Positions 20,594-30,055 of a stretch of DNA of 64,000 bases are shown here, piece after piece. The position numbers were made by a program, and so were the translations under genes. This stretch comes from Martensiomyces pterosporus. Lineage: Eukaryota > Kickxellomycota > Kickxellomycetes > Kickxellales > Kickxellaceae. The stretch lies in assembly GCA_025201845.1 (NCBI GenBank), contig MU603994.1:28086-92085 (forward strand), in the 5' to 3' direction. Position 1 is the first letter of the stretch, and each line of letters opens with the position of its first letter. The notes below the pieces were generated by a model. It worked only from the letters and a program-made list of their open reading frames with translations. It did no database searches and had not been told where the DNA came from.

Positions 20594-21289
20594 ATGGCCG
20601 AGCATTTGGCGTCGATTTTTGGCACAGAGAAGGACAAGGTCCACTGCTCGTTCTACCACAAGATTGGCTCGTGTCGACATGGCGACCGGTGCTCGCGGCG
20701 GCACGTAAAGCCCACGTACTCGCAGACTATCCTGGTGTCAAACATGTACAAGAACCCCTCTCTGAAGCCCGATTGCACGCTGACAGACGACGAGATCCAG
20801 AGGGACTTTGAGGGCTTTTACGAAGACATGTTCCTGGAATTGGCGAAATACGGCGAGATCGAGGAGCTCAAAATTTGCGACAATGTCGGCGACCACCTGC
20901 TGGGGAACGTCTATGTCAAATACCGAAGGGAAGACGATGCACAAAAGGCTGTCGATTCCCTCAATAACCGGTACTACGCTGGCCTGCCCGTGTGGGCAGA
21001 GCTGTCGCCTGTCACCGACTTCCGCGAGGCCTGCTGTCGGCAGTACGATAGCGGCGAATGCAACCGGGGTGGCTACTGCAACTTTATGCATATCCGCAAG
21101 CCAGCGAGGTCGCTGGTAAAGAGCCTTTTCGATGGCCAGGACCTTACCATCCGCGAGATGCGCCGTGTTGAGGGCGAAAGGAGACGGAAGAGGGAGTATA
21201 GCGAGCGCTCGGCCTCCAAATCGCCGCGCACGCCTTCCCCGCCTAGAAGCCCCAGTCGCCGTAGATCAAGGAGCCCGCCAGAATACTAA
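20594..21289 (+). CDS. U2AF1: U2AF small subunit (U2AF35), 3' splice-site recognition
   Basis: Binds the AG of 3' splice sites as part of U2AF during spliceosome assembly. The 231 residues have the canonical order: start [16 protein letters not shown], zinc finger 1 (C18, C27, C33, H37), a UHM/RRM (~45-140, including [19 protein letters not shown]), zinc finger 2 (~147-166, [20 protein letters not shown]) and a short Arg/Ser tail ([19 protein letters not shown]). Ser34, the position equivalent to the human hotspot, is Ser here. The gene is uninterrupted and convergent with the Nab2-type gene. Identification is secure. Confidence 0.97.
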   Translation: MAEHLASIFGTEKDKVHCSFYHKIGSCRHGDRCSRRHVKPTYSQTILVSNMYKNPSLKPDCTLTDDEIQRDFEGFYEDMFLELAKYGEIEELKICDNVGDHLLGNVYVKYRREDDAQKAVDSLNNRYYAGLPVWAELSPVTDFREACCRQYDSGECNRGGYCNFMHIRKPARSLVKSLFDGQDLTIREMRRVEGERRRKREYSERSASKSPRTPSPPRSPSRRRSRSPPEY

Positions 21290-21632
21290 AAAGAAAAAAG
21301 CCTATTGAGCGCTGTGCCGTGCCGTGCCGTGCCGTGCCGTGCGTATGCTCGCTGCCACAGCATCCTCGCCTTGATTTTCTGTGTAGGGGCTATCTGGTTT
21401 TGTAGGTCAACATAGTGAATGCTAGCGCAATATCCATGCACCACCAGCCACACATAGCACCTATGATACTAGATGTAGATAGGTACGTATTGGCGTCCAG
21501 AACACGCACTTGTCTCTTTCCCGCCTTGTGTCTAATAAAATCCCACCTGTACTGCAAGACATTTAGAAAGAGCGGCTTTGACAGGAGATATAATAATGAT
21601 ATATATGAAATGGCACTGGCCTCTCGTTTCAT
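21290..21632. other. 3' intergenic region between convergent genes
   Basis: Non-coding tail region between the U2AF35 and Nab2-type stop codons. It contains a GTGCC pentanucleotide array and AT-rich polyadenylation-like sequence (AATAAAAT near 21533, TATAATAATGATATATATG near 21590). Confidence 0.5.
21314..21342 (+). repeat. GTGCC pentanucleotide microsatellite
   Basis: Five perfect GTGCC units followed by a partial unit, 25 bp downstream of the U2AF35 stop codon. Confidence 0.95.
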
Positions 21633-23153
21633 TCACGGCTCTTGGGCATAATGCTGCAGGTTATTGAGGCGAATTATATCGTTTTGGCTGCGCTTGGAAC
21701 GCCGGCTGCTGCCACGCGAAAGAACAATGCTGATCTTCTGCGCGTCAGTAGGGTGGATGTAAATGCAGTTGACACCAAACGAGCAGCTTGGGTACATCCG
21801 GCATGTCCGAGACGGGTGCACATACTTGCAGTTCTTGTTATTGCAGCTTGGCCAGAACCTGCATCTCCTGTGCACCACCGCGCCCGAGCTATTGCTGCTG
21901 CTGCCGCCTTGCTGCGCTACACCCACTTGCTTCCTTGCCATGCCGCCACCGCTGCTCGACTTGCTTTCCCCAGCGGTGCTCTCCGAGAAGCTGCTGCGCG
22001 TGCTCCTGTTGGCAATAGGTGTGTCGTGCAGCAGGCGCTCAGATCCATGATCGGACACCGTGCGGCCAAGCGCCTGCAGCTGCGAGTCGCTCAATCCGCA
22101 GATGGCCGATGCAGTCTCGCACGATGACCCGTTGCTGACGGACGGCCGAGGCGGGTTGGGGGTCTTGTTGACGGCGCTTCCAATGATCCGCAGCTGCCGC
22201 GTAGGCACAAACGCCTTGGCCTGTGCATTCAGTGTTGAGCTGCGTGGCCGTCCAGAAATGAGCTTCTTGGCTGATGCCTTGAGCGCAGTGCTGTAGGGCT
22301 TCTGAGCTGCTGACAAATCGTATCTTGCGTGTTTCGACAGGCCATTATTCTTTTCGCTGGCATGTGGAGCAGCTGCTTTCGTATTCTGCAAGTTACGAGC
22401 TTGCTTGTTGTTGTCATCATCGTCGTCGTCGTCAGTGGTGTTGGCACCCTCCTCTGATTCAGGAGACTGCGAGAACTCAAAGGCCGTGTGAACTGGGGCG
22501 GGAACTGAGGGAGCAAATGCCAGGCCAGTGCCGATCGTGTTCTTGGGGATTACAACCAACGCGAGCTCTGAAGCGACCTCACCAGTGGAGCCCATGCATG
22601 CAGGAGTGGCCGGACACGGATCAGCTGGCGAAGCAACAGCAGGAGTGCTAGCAGCGGTAGACGAAGCAGCAGATCGAGCGCAGCTGTTCTCATCCGGTGT
22701 AGCTGCTGCAGGCTGCTCGCACACTGGCTCTGTGTTCTCGGTGGTAGCTTCAGAGGCATTCCCAGTAGCACCCACCGCGTCGCTATCACTGCCCTGCTGC
22801 TGTCGCCCCTCAAAAGAACTGGAGGTGCTGAGAGCAGAGACGCTGCTGGAATCATCCGAGTCGGACGAATCTGTAGGCATAATGGTTACAACATTCTCAG
22901 CAGGACTGTACGGCGAGCCACCGACAGCAGCGGCAATCAGAGACGGTCCCTGGGGCGAGGCATAAGAGAGATCGCTGTTGCGGTCAATGAACGAGCGAGC
23001 AAACTCGTTGTGGTCGCTCACATATCTGGTGCGGATTGACGAGTCGTTCAGCAACGGCTGGGTTTCGCTTTCAGAGCGCGCGCCTGGCATTTCCTCGTCG
23101 CCTATCATTAGCATTTGTTTGCAGCCAGACATCGAGTTAGGTGAGGTGTTCAT
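21633..23153 (-). CDS. Nab2/ZC3H14-type CCCH zinc-finger protein
   Basis: Probable RNA-binding protein. Of 506 residues the first ~420 are low complexity (Ser, Ala, Thr, acidic runs) without a recognisable fold. Near the C terminus (429-468) are two tandem Nab2-type fingers: C-x5-C-x4-C-x3-H (CRFWPSCNNKNCKYVH) and C-x5-C-x5-C-x3-H (CRMYPSCSFGVNCIYIH). These are the fingers that Nab2 and ZC3H14 use to bind poly(A). A basic Ser/Arg tail follows. Nab2 itself has more fingers plus an N-terminal PWI-like domain, not seen here, so this is a family member rather than a clear Nab2 orthologue. Poly(A) binding is inferred from the finger type. Single exon with a clean ATG. Confidence 0.75.
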   Translation of the reverse strand: MNTSPNSMSGCKQMLMIGDEEMPGARSESETQPLLNDSSIRTRYVSDHNEFARSFIDRNSDLSYASPQGPSLIAAAVGGSPYSPAENVVTIMPTDSSDSDDSSSVSALSTSSSFEGRQQQGSDSDAVGATGNASEATTENTEPVCEQPAAATPDENSCARSAASSTAASTPAVASPADPCPATPACMGSTGEVASELALVVIPKNTIGTGLAFAPSVPAPVHTAFEFSQSPESEEGANTTDDDDDDDNNKQARNLQNTKAAAPHASEKNNGLSKHARYDLSAAQKPYSTALKASAKKLISGRPRSSTLNAQAKAFVPTRQLRIIGSAVNKTPNPPRPSVSNGSSCETASAICGLSDSQLQALGRTVSDHGSERLLHDTPIANRSTRSSFSESTAGESKSSSGGGMARKQVGVAQQGGSSSNSSGAVVHRRCRFWPSCNNKNCKYVHPSRTCRMYPSCSFGVNCIYIHPTDAQKISIVLSRGSSRRSKRSQNDIIRLNNLQHYAQEP

Positions 23154-23198
23154 GATAGCGATAGCAACAGGCTGCCCCTATATGTACCAGCCACACAG

Positions 23199-23700
23199 CT
23201 ATGCGATAACGAGTGCTGCTCGACAGCCAGGCGTGTGCTGCTCATCAGCCTGCTTGCATTGCCGATGATTTATAATGGCTGATAGCGATGGCGATAACGA
23301 TGGCGATAGCGATAGCAGTGGCGGTTGTTCTGGTGATGAAGTGCGATACATGCAATGATTTAATATATTGACAAAGAGGCAGCACAGCAAGTCCTTGGGG
23401 ACGGATTGCTGAATGTGCGGCGGACAAGGAGCAGATCTGACAATGCCATACGTGCCCAAGAAAGGAAATATCCCATTAGCGAGCACTGAGCTGGCGCGAG
23501 ATGCCATGAGAGGGCATTTAGGCGTGGCTGTGTAGACCTGAGCAAGAGGCACTCGCTCCGTGGTGTTATTATAAGCCTAACCTACCATGTGGAGTCTTCG
23601 TCTGTCTGCGCCGATGAATGGAAATGAATGAAAGTATCAGCGCGGCCACAAGTGCAACAATGGCTGCACACCCGCTGGCAATAGCCATTGGCGAGTACAT
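23199..23700 (-). CDS. Candidate small single-pass membrane protein (low support)
   Basis: A tentative two-exon model: 23700-23586 and 23527-23199, with a 58-nt intron (GTAGGT donor, CACAG acceptor), giving 147 residues. The first exon encodes MYSPMAIASGCAAIVALVAA and continues hydrophobic to about residue 26, then IHRRRQTK, i.e. one transmembrane helix followed by a positive stop-transfer. The second exon encodes a Cys/Pro-containing stretch and a Ser/Pro repeat produced by a GATGGC-like hexanucleotide repeat. The gene would end 46 bp before the Nab2-type ATG, very tight. No family is recognised. It may be chance open frame. Confidence 0.28.
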
Positions 23701-24658
23701 GCTTCGCTTGTAAATAGCTCCGGTGCTCTGTTGGCTGCGGCGTGCGTGCAAAGATAGAAAGCAAATAGGGCAATAGGGCAAGCTGCCGTCGCTGCTGTTG
23801 CCGGAGAGAATAAGCGAGAGGGCGTATGCACGTTTGCGTACAAAAGAATAGCGGCTAGTACAATTTGACGCTCGCCTCTGCTGCTGCTGCCGTTGTTGTT
23901 GTTGTCAAGGTAGCCACAGGTAAATGCGCGTCGTCAATTAATAAGAGAGAAAAGGGAGGGAGAGAGCGAAGAGTGGTTCGTGCGTTTGCGTTTGCGTTTG
24001 CGTGTGCGGAAGAGGAGGAAGAGGCGTTACAATATGAAAAGCGCTTTGTTATAAGAAAAAAGCAGGAATAATAAAGGCGACAGGAGAGCAGCAGAATAGT
24101 AAATAGCGACGCCAATAGCAGCGGGAGGCGATGGAGGAGAAAAGGCGGTGTCGGGTTTCCAAATGAACGAGTGCTGAGCATCCCCTTGAAAATTTTGCCT
24201 TGGAGGATCAGCACAACGCACCATTGCATCACTTCCGGTTTCTGGCTCCAGCCAGCCTTCCCCTTCCTCTCGCCGTGGATTTTCAGCACTGGTGTGCCTG
24301 TGTGCTGCCAGGCTCAGCAGCGCCGCCAATGCTCTTCGGTGCATGGTGCTGCAGAGGAGCGTCGCCAGCCCCGCCATGGCAGCAGTGGCCACGCGAGCCT
24401 GAGGGGGAGATGTCGGAAACAGAAAGCAGGCAGTGCCCATTCTAGGCACCAGGCGCATTATACTGCACGTAACAGCACTTTGCCACGCTTTACTGCTGCG
24501 CTTAGCGTCCAAATAAACGGCAGGCGAGCGGCAGTGCGGCCGAGGCCATCGCAGCACCCACACCCGCTAATGCATGGCTGGGATGGGAAAAGGTGCTTGC
24601 TCAATAAAAGTCGAAAATAGGGTTCAAACATGCGTGGCACTAAATGTCTCTTGGAGGG
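23701..24658. other. Gap between RFC1 and the Nab2-type gene (upstream half)
   Basis: Apart from the low-support frame at 24027-24377, I see only low-complexity sequence: a GTTTGC hexanucleotide repeat at about 23980-24005, GTTGTT repeats near 23893, and purine-rich tracts 23940-24060. The sequence is less GC-rich than the neighbouring genes. Confidence 0.45.
24027..24377 (-). CDS. Candidate small, possibly mitochondrial protein (low support)
   Basis: A 116-codon frame starting at 24377, placed 15 bases after a strong 3' splice-site-like sequence (pyrimidine tract then CCCCCTCAG), so a 5' untranslated exon is possible. The N terminus (MAGLATLLCSTMHRRALAAL, then LSLAAHRHTS) has the basic, Ser/Ala/Leu-rich look of a mitochondrial presequence, and there is a hydrophobic stretch near the end. 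No family is recognised. Composition alone supports it, so treat it as a hypothesis. Confidence 0.22.
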   Translation of the reverse strand: MAGLATLLCSTMHRRALAALLSLAAHRHTSAENPRREEGEGWLEPETGSDAMVRCADPPRQNFQGDAQHSFIWKPDTAFSPPSPPAAIGVAIYYSAALLSPLLFLLFSYNKALFIL

Positions 24659-27600
24659 CTACTTTTCTTTTCTTGGCCTCGCAGCCTTGCCCTTGGGTCT
24701 TGCCGCAGCCTTGCCCTTGGTGGCCTTGGCTGCGGCCTTGCCCTTGGGCTTTGCTGCCTTGATGAGCTTGTCGCTGCCCAAGCCATCACCCTCGCTGTCA
24801 GACGCATTCTCATCCCCCTCGTCGTCTCCAGTGTCGTCGTCGTTCTCGATAAAGTCCTCGCTGTCCGGCTTGATGCTCGCAGCAGCGGCAGACAATGCCT
24901 TGACTGCTGACGCACCGCGGGACTCCTGGAATGCCACAGGGTGGCTGGCCTTGTTGTACTCACGCGTAAACGACGCCTTGACCGCAGACGGAATCTTCTT
25001 CAGCATCGCCTCACCATCCAAGTGGAGATTCAGCATTGCGTCCCAGTTGTCCTTGGTCAGGTAGTAGTGGTCCATAAGACTAGCTACGTCGCTGATTCCG
25101 CCAGCACCCTGCGTGATAAGGGGCGTGACAAGCTCTGGCACCATCGCAGGGATGTACGATTTGCGGATCTCGGTCTTGTCCGCAGACACCCTCAGCCGCA
25201 TGTGGCTCTGGATCTCTGTCAAATAGCGCGCCAGCTTGGTGCCCTTGGAGTTCTGCCCAAGCCATCCCGGAAAACGGTACATTCCCATGTGCCCGCCGCG
25301 CATGTGGTAGGATGGCCCCACACACGAGAGTGCTGCGTGAAGTGGCATCAGCCCCCACTGCTGCGATCCGCGCAGCTTGTTCTCCACAACGTCGCCCTGG
25401 GCAATGTAATCGGCTGCATGGCTTAGACACTCAAGCGCAGCCAGGTCATCCGTGCCTGCTGCAGGCCTGTTGTCGATGTAGTTCTCCTGCACAAACAGCG
25501 GAACGATCGAAAAGTCGGAATAGTACAGATCGAGCTTCTCGGCAAACGTTGCGCTGGCGTTCTCCGTGCCGTTCATGTATTTTCCGATGACGTCAAATGG
25601 CCCCACCGACACCTCCTTCTTGTTCAAGGTAGTGAACGCCTTGCTCTCCAAGTACGACATCGACGACTTGCTCAGCGCATAGCTAGACATCAGGTTGATG
25701 ATCTGGCGGATGTCGTTGTGCGTCGACTGCACAAGCTGCGTAATGGCATTCTGGTCCAGCTTGAGGTTCTCGCGGTACGCAATGGTGTTGAGGCGTGCGC
25801 GCATCTGTGCCTCTGTCGGACGACGGAACCGCATGTCCTCGCAGTAGTTTGCCAGGGACTTGACCTTTGTTGACTGCCTGTCATTGCAGATGCAGATAAT
25901 TGGGATTTTGGTGCGCTTCACCAGCTGGATCAGCTCTGCGCTTCCACCACGATCGCCGCCAGACATGCCGTCCACCTCGTCCATGATCACCACCATTCTC
26001 TTCGCCCCGCTGGCCGTCACGTTCTCCTTGACGTCCTTGTCCTCCATCTGCTGCTGCTCTTGCTCTCTCTCCAGGTCCACCACAGCCTTGCGGTCAAACT
26101 CGCGAATGCTGCGGTTGCTAATCGTGTTGCCCAGGAGCTCGCTGAGGGCCTTCTTGTTGCGCGCTTCGGATGCGTTGAGCTCAAGTACATCAAAGCCAGC
26201 AAGCTTGGCGACAAGGTGGGCCGTGGTTGTCTTGCCAATGCCCGGCGGCCCCGAAATCAAAACTGCGCGCTTATCAGGGATGTCGCCAGAGGCCCACCAG
26301 CTCAGCCATTTCAGAATATCCTTGGCCGCCTCTTTGTGGCCACACAGCTCCTTCAGCTTGGTTGGCATGTACTTGTCGGTCCAAAGCTGGGCATCTCCAG
26401 ATGCCGCTGCGACGGCGCTGGACTGGGAACTCGGCACAGAAGCAGGTGCGGGGGTCTTGGAGGGTGCGGCGGCAGCCTGCGTCCTGCTGCGTTTCGCACC
26501 AGCCTTGGCCACATCACTACCGGCAACCTTAGCAGCAGCAGGTGCCTCTTGTGCCTCGGCACCAGCAGTCGAGTCGTCACGGCTCGACATGCCAATAAGC
26601 TTCAGCAAGTGGTCCTCATACAGGCACCTCGTACGAAGGGTTTTGGCCTTTTTCACCTTGCTCGATCCTGGGTCGCTGCCTACCACAAGATATGAAGTGT
26701 TTCCGCTAACTGCCTTGGTCACGCGCCCGCCGTAGCTCTTGATAAGATCCTCAGCCTGCTCGCGCGACAATGCCTCCATCTCGCCAGTGACAACAAAGGT
26801 GAGTCCACTAAGACAGCCGGGCGCGCCCTTGGGGATCTCCTTTGATCCCGGCGCACTGGCAGCTGATCCAGCCTTGCTCGCATACGAGAACGCCTTTGGC
26901 GCTACATCAGGGAGGTCGCTGGCGTCAAACCCAATGGCTTCAGCAGGCTGATCCTCGACTTTCTCAGCGTTCTTTACCTTGAGCTTCTTCGTTTTTGGCG
27001 CTGGGCTCTCTGGCACCTCGTTGGAACCAGCGCTGTCCGGGGCCTCTGTCTGCTCTGTCTGCTCTGTCTGCTCAGCCTGCTTTGCCTGGCCGTTCTTCTG
27101 CAGGATAAAGGTGATAAAGTCGCCCTCGTAGAGAACCTTGGTGCCGATGCTTTGCGCCTTGTTCACCTTGGTCGCACCGGGCTCGCTCCCAGCAACTAGA
27201 TACGACGTGTTCTTGCTCACTGAACCGGTCACACGCCCGCCGTGGCATTTCACTGCATCCTCGGCCTTCTTGCGAGTCATCTGCTCCATATTTCCAGTAA
27301 ACACGAAAGTCAGTCCAGCGAGGCAGGAAGGGTCGCCCTGCGGGATATCAACACTGCCCGCTGAGACGCCTGCTTCCTTGCCGAGGACCATGTCCGCGTA
27401 GTTGAAGGCCTTTTTCTTAACAACACCGAGCTCGCTAGCATCGTGGACAGTCACCCCCACAGGTGCTTCGGCAGCTGGTGCTGGAGCTGCTGCCTTCTTT
27501 GATCTCGAAGACCTGGTGCCTGCCTGCGGCTTGGCCTCGGTACTGCCAAAGAAGCTCTCAGGGTCAATGTCCTCATCGCTGGAGTAGACAACAGCCTTCC

Positions 27601-27741
27601 TCTTTCTACTTGCTTTTAAGTCCACGTTCAAAGTTGGGGAATCCAGTTTATTTTGCGTTTGCCGAGCTACGGAGAATGAAACTTTTGTTTTGTGGTCTGT
27701 GCAGCCTCTTACCTTGACGATGCGCTGGTTTTAGGCGGCAT
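24659..27741 (-). CDS. RFC1: Replication factor C large subunit RFC1, with two BRCT domains
   Basis: Clamp-loader large subunit that loads PCNA. Exons inferred: 27741-27713 (29 nt) and 27605-24659, with a 107-nt intron; product 991 residues starting MPPKTSASSRKRK. The first exon is needed because the main frame lacks an ATG. The acceptor is a tandem AAG-TAG; using the upstream AG adds one Ser. Residues ~101-182 and ~271-350 are two similar BRCT domains (LSGLTFVVTG, GGRVT, NTSYLV). The AAA+ core has Walker A GPPGIGKTT (~462-470) and Walker B VVIMDEVD (~548-555), then the RFC1 C-terminal domain and a Lys/Ala-rich basic tail. Most RFC1 proteins carry one BRCT. Divergent from CDK5RAP1. Confidence 0.95.
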
Positions 27742-28119
27742 GTGTTGCGGTCCGGTAGTTTACGTTGAATTCAGTGCTGGTGTGTAAGGAGGGTGTTGTG
27801 TGGAGGAGGGTGCAAGAGCAGCAAGAAAAGCGGCCATCCGCCTTGTCCCAGGCACACGCAGCGCTATTTAAACGTAAACACTCCGCAGTCGCGTTCGTGT
27901 CTGCGGCTCGCTCCAATCAATCACGTCCCCGAGCTGGGTCGAGCCTGTCCAAGCCCCTTACTATAATTGGGAACCCTGGCAGTGCTCAGCTTTTTTTTTT
28001 CCTCCACACACAGATTATCTCCTGCTCCTGCTCCTGCTTCCTTGAGCCTATTTTCGCTCTCTTGGGTAATATTACATTTTATCTCTCGCTCTGCAGAAAC
28101 AAGCAGCTGTTAAGACAAT
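27742..28119. promoter_or_regulatory. Divergent promoter, RFC1 / CDK5RAP1
   Basis: This 378-bp region holds no gene. It has a T10 run followed by a CTCCTG triplicate (about 27990-28040), a pyrimidine-rich leader for the plus-strand gene, and TATTTAAACG near 27865 as a possible TATA-like box. Confidence 0.45.
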
Positions 28120-29907
28120 ATGGCACCTAGATCGGCGCTTTCATCGAGAATCTCGGCTTGCAGTCGTGCTGCCAGCGCACGCATGATCCAAAGCGCCTTT
28201 GCATCGACGGCGGCGGGCACGGAGGCTGCAAGCGAGCTGCAAAACAACAGCAGACCTGCTAAGTCAAGCACCAGGGGTTCTGCGCGCAAGCACTTGGTGT
28301 TCAACAATCGAACCGGCCCCTCACTGCAGCACTTTCTGGCACAGTCGCTTTCCGAGTCGAACGGCAGCGCAGCGAACACAGCGCCAGAGGAGCTGCCCTA
28401 CCTGGCTGTGTCCGACTGGGGACAGGGCCGCAAATACTATGTTGAGGTGTACGGCTGCCAGATGAACGTCAACGACACGGAGATCTTGATGGCTGTCTTG
28501 AACAAGGCCGGGTACCAGCGCACGATGAGCCTCGAAGACGCCGATGTCATATTCCTAATGACCTGTGCGATTCGCGAAAAAGCCGAGGACCGCATCTGGA
28601 ACCGCCTGTCGTATCTCAAATCGCTCAAGACCAAGTCGCGGCCTGACCGTGCACCCATGGTAGGCGTGCTTGGATGCATGGCCGAGAGACTCAAGGAAAA
28701 GCTGCTCGAGTCGGACAAGCTTGTCGACGTTGTCTGCGGTCCGGATGGATACCGGTCCCTGCCGCGGCTTCTCTCGCTGCGTGCGCTGTCTGCGGATGGC
28801 GTAGCCAACGTGATGCTGTCCGCCGACGAGACCTACGCCGACATTACTCCAGTGAGGCTAGATGAGAACAAGATCAGCGTGCACCTGAGTATCATGCGTG
28901 GGTGCAACAACATGTGCAGCTTCTGCATTGTGCCGTTCACTCGTGGAACCGAGCGCAGCAGAAACATAGACTCGGTTGTCGAGGAGGTACGGAGGCTTAG
29001 CGAACAAGGGATTCGCGAGGTAACACTGCTCGGCCAGAACGTCAATTCGTACCGGGACACCAGCGAGAGCGATGCAGCAGACACCATTGGGGATGGGTCC
29101 GGTCTCAGCCGGGGATTCAGCACTATCTATAAGCGCAAGGAAGGCGGCCGCCGGTTCGCAGAGTTGCTGCACCGCGTCGCTCAGGTCGACCCAGAGATGC
29201 GCATCCGCTTTACGTCTCCACACCCAAAAGACTTCCCCGACGAGCTGCTCTATGTGATTCGCGACAACCCCAATGTCTGCCGCAACATCCACCTGCCGCT
29301 GCAGTCGGGCAGCACCACCTGTCTGCAGCGTATGCGCCGTGGATACAGCCGCGAGGCGTTCCTGGATCTTGTCAGACATATCCGCGAGGTGATCCCGGAT
29401 GTCACGTTCAGCACCGACGTTATTGCCGGCTTCTGCGGCGAAACGGAGGCCGAGCACAAGGACACTGTGTCGATGATGGAGCTGGTTGGCTTTGACACTG
29501 CATTCATGTTTGCCTACAGCATGCGCGAGAAGACCCATGCGCACCGCAAGTTCAAGGACGACGTGCCGCAGGACGTCAAGGGCAGGCGGCTGGAGGAGAT
29601 TATCGCCATGTTCCACTCGCAGGCACAGAAGAAAAACCAGAAATATGTTGGGGCTGAAGGCCTTGTGCTGTACGAAGGGCTGACCAAGAAGCACGGAAGG
29701 CCGTTTGGTTCGGATGACTACGGGCACAAGGTGTTCCTGGATGTCCCCGACAGCATTCAGCCGCAGCCGGGGGAGTACCTGAGGGTGCGCATCAGCTCTG
29801 CCTCGTCGGCGTCGCTGACGGCCGCTGCGCTGGAAAGGACTACGCTCACTCGGCACTACAAAGAGCACCCGCAGACGAACATCCACGGAGGTCAGATAGA
29901 AAACTAG
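28120..29907 (+). CDS. CDK5RAP1: CDK5RAP1-type tRNA methylthiotransferase (MiaB family)
   Basis: Radical-SAM enzyme that converts i6A37 to ms2i6A37 in tRNA; in animals it acts on mitochondrial tRNAs. The 595 residues (human ~600) contain an N-terminal extension rich in Ser/Ala/Arg, fitting a mitochondrial targeting sequence. The MTTase domain has its three iron-sulfur cysteines at 113 (YGCQMN), 149 and 186. The radical-SAM motif CNNMCSFC (Cys262, 266, 269) follows, then VTLLGQNVNSY, the STDVIAGFCGETE block, and a C-terminal TRAM domain. All six cluster cysteines are present, so the enzyme looks functional. Single exon. MiaB-type genes are not found in S. cerevisiae. Confidence 0.95.
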   Translation: MAPRSALSSRISACSRAASARMIQSAFASTAAGTEAASELQNNSRPAKSSTRGSARKHLVFNNRTGPSLQHFLAQSLSESNGSAANTAPEELPYLAVSDWGQGRKYYVEVYGCQMNVNDTEILMAVLNKAGYQRTMSLEDADVIFLMTCAIREKAEDRIWNRLSYLKSLKTKSRPDRAPMVGVLGCMAERLKEKLLESDKLVDVVCGPDGYRSLPRLLSLRALSADGVANVMLSADETYADITPVRLDENKISVHLSIMRGCNNMCSFCIVPFTRGTERSRNIDSVVEEVRRLSEQGIREVTLLGQNVNSYRDTSESDAADTIGDGSGLSRGFSTIYKRKEGGRRFAELLHRVAQVDPEMRIRFTSPHPKDFPDELLYVIRDNPNVCRNIHLPLQSGSTTCLQRMRRGYSREAFLDLVRHIREVIPDVTFSTDVIAGFCGETEAEHKDTVSMMELVGFDTAFMFAYSMREKTHAHRKFKDDVPQDVKGRRLEEIIAMFHSQAQKKNQKYVGAEGLVLYEGLTKKHGRPFGSDDYGHKVFLDVPDSIQPQPGEYLRVRISSASSASLTAAALERTTLTRHYKEHPQTNIHGGQIEN

Positions 29908-30055
29908 AGCAGGCCCATGCGTTTTTATGCTGGCCGCATCGCGTCTGAAATGGGTCTTGCCCCTCATCCAAAGCCACGCTCCAGCACAAAACAGCTTTCT
30001 CCTCTTTCTCCTGCTCAATATACCGTCTTGCACCACTAGCTTCCATTTCACACGC

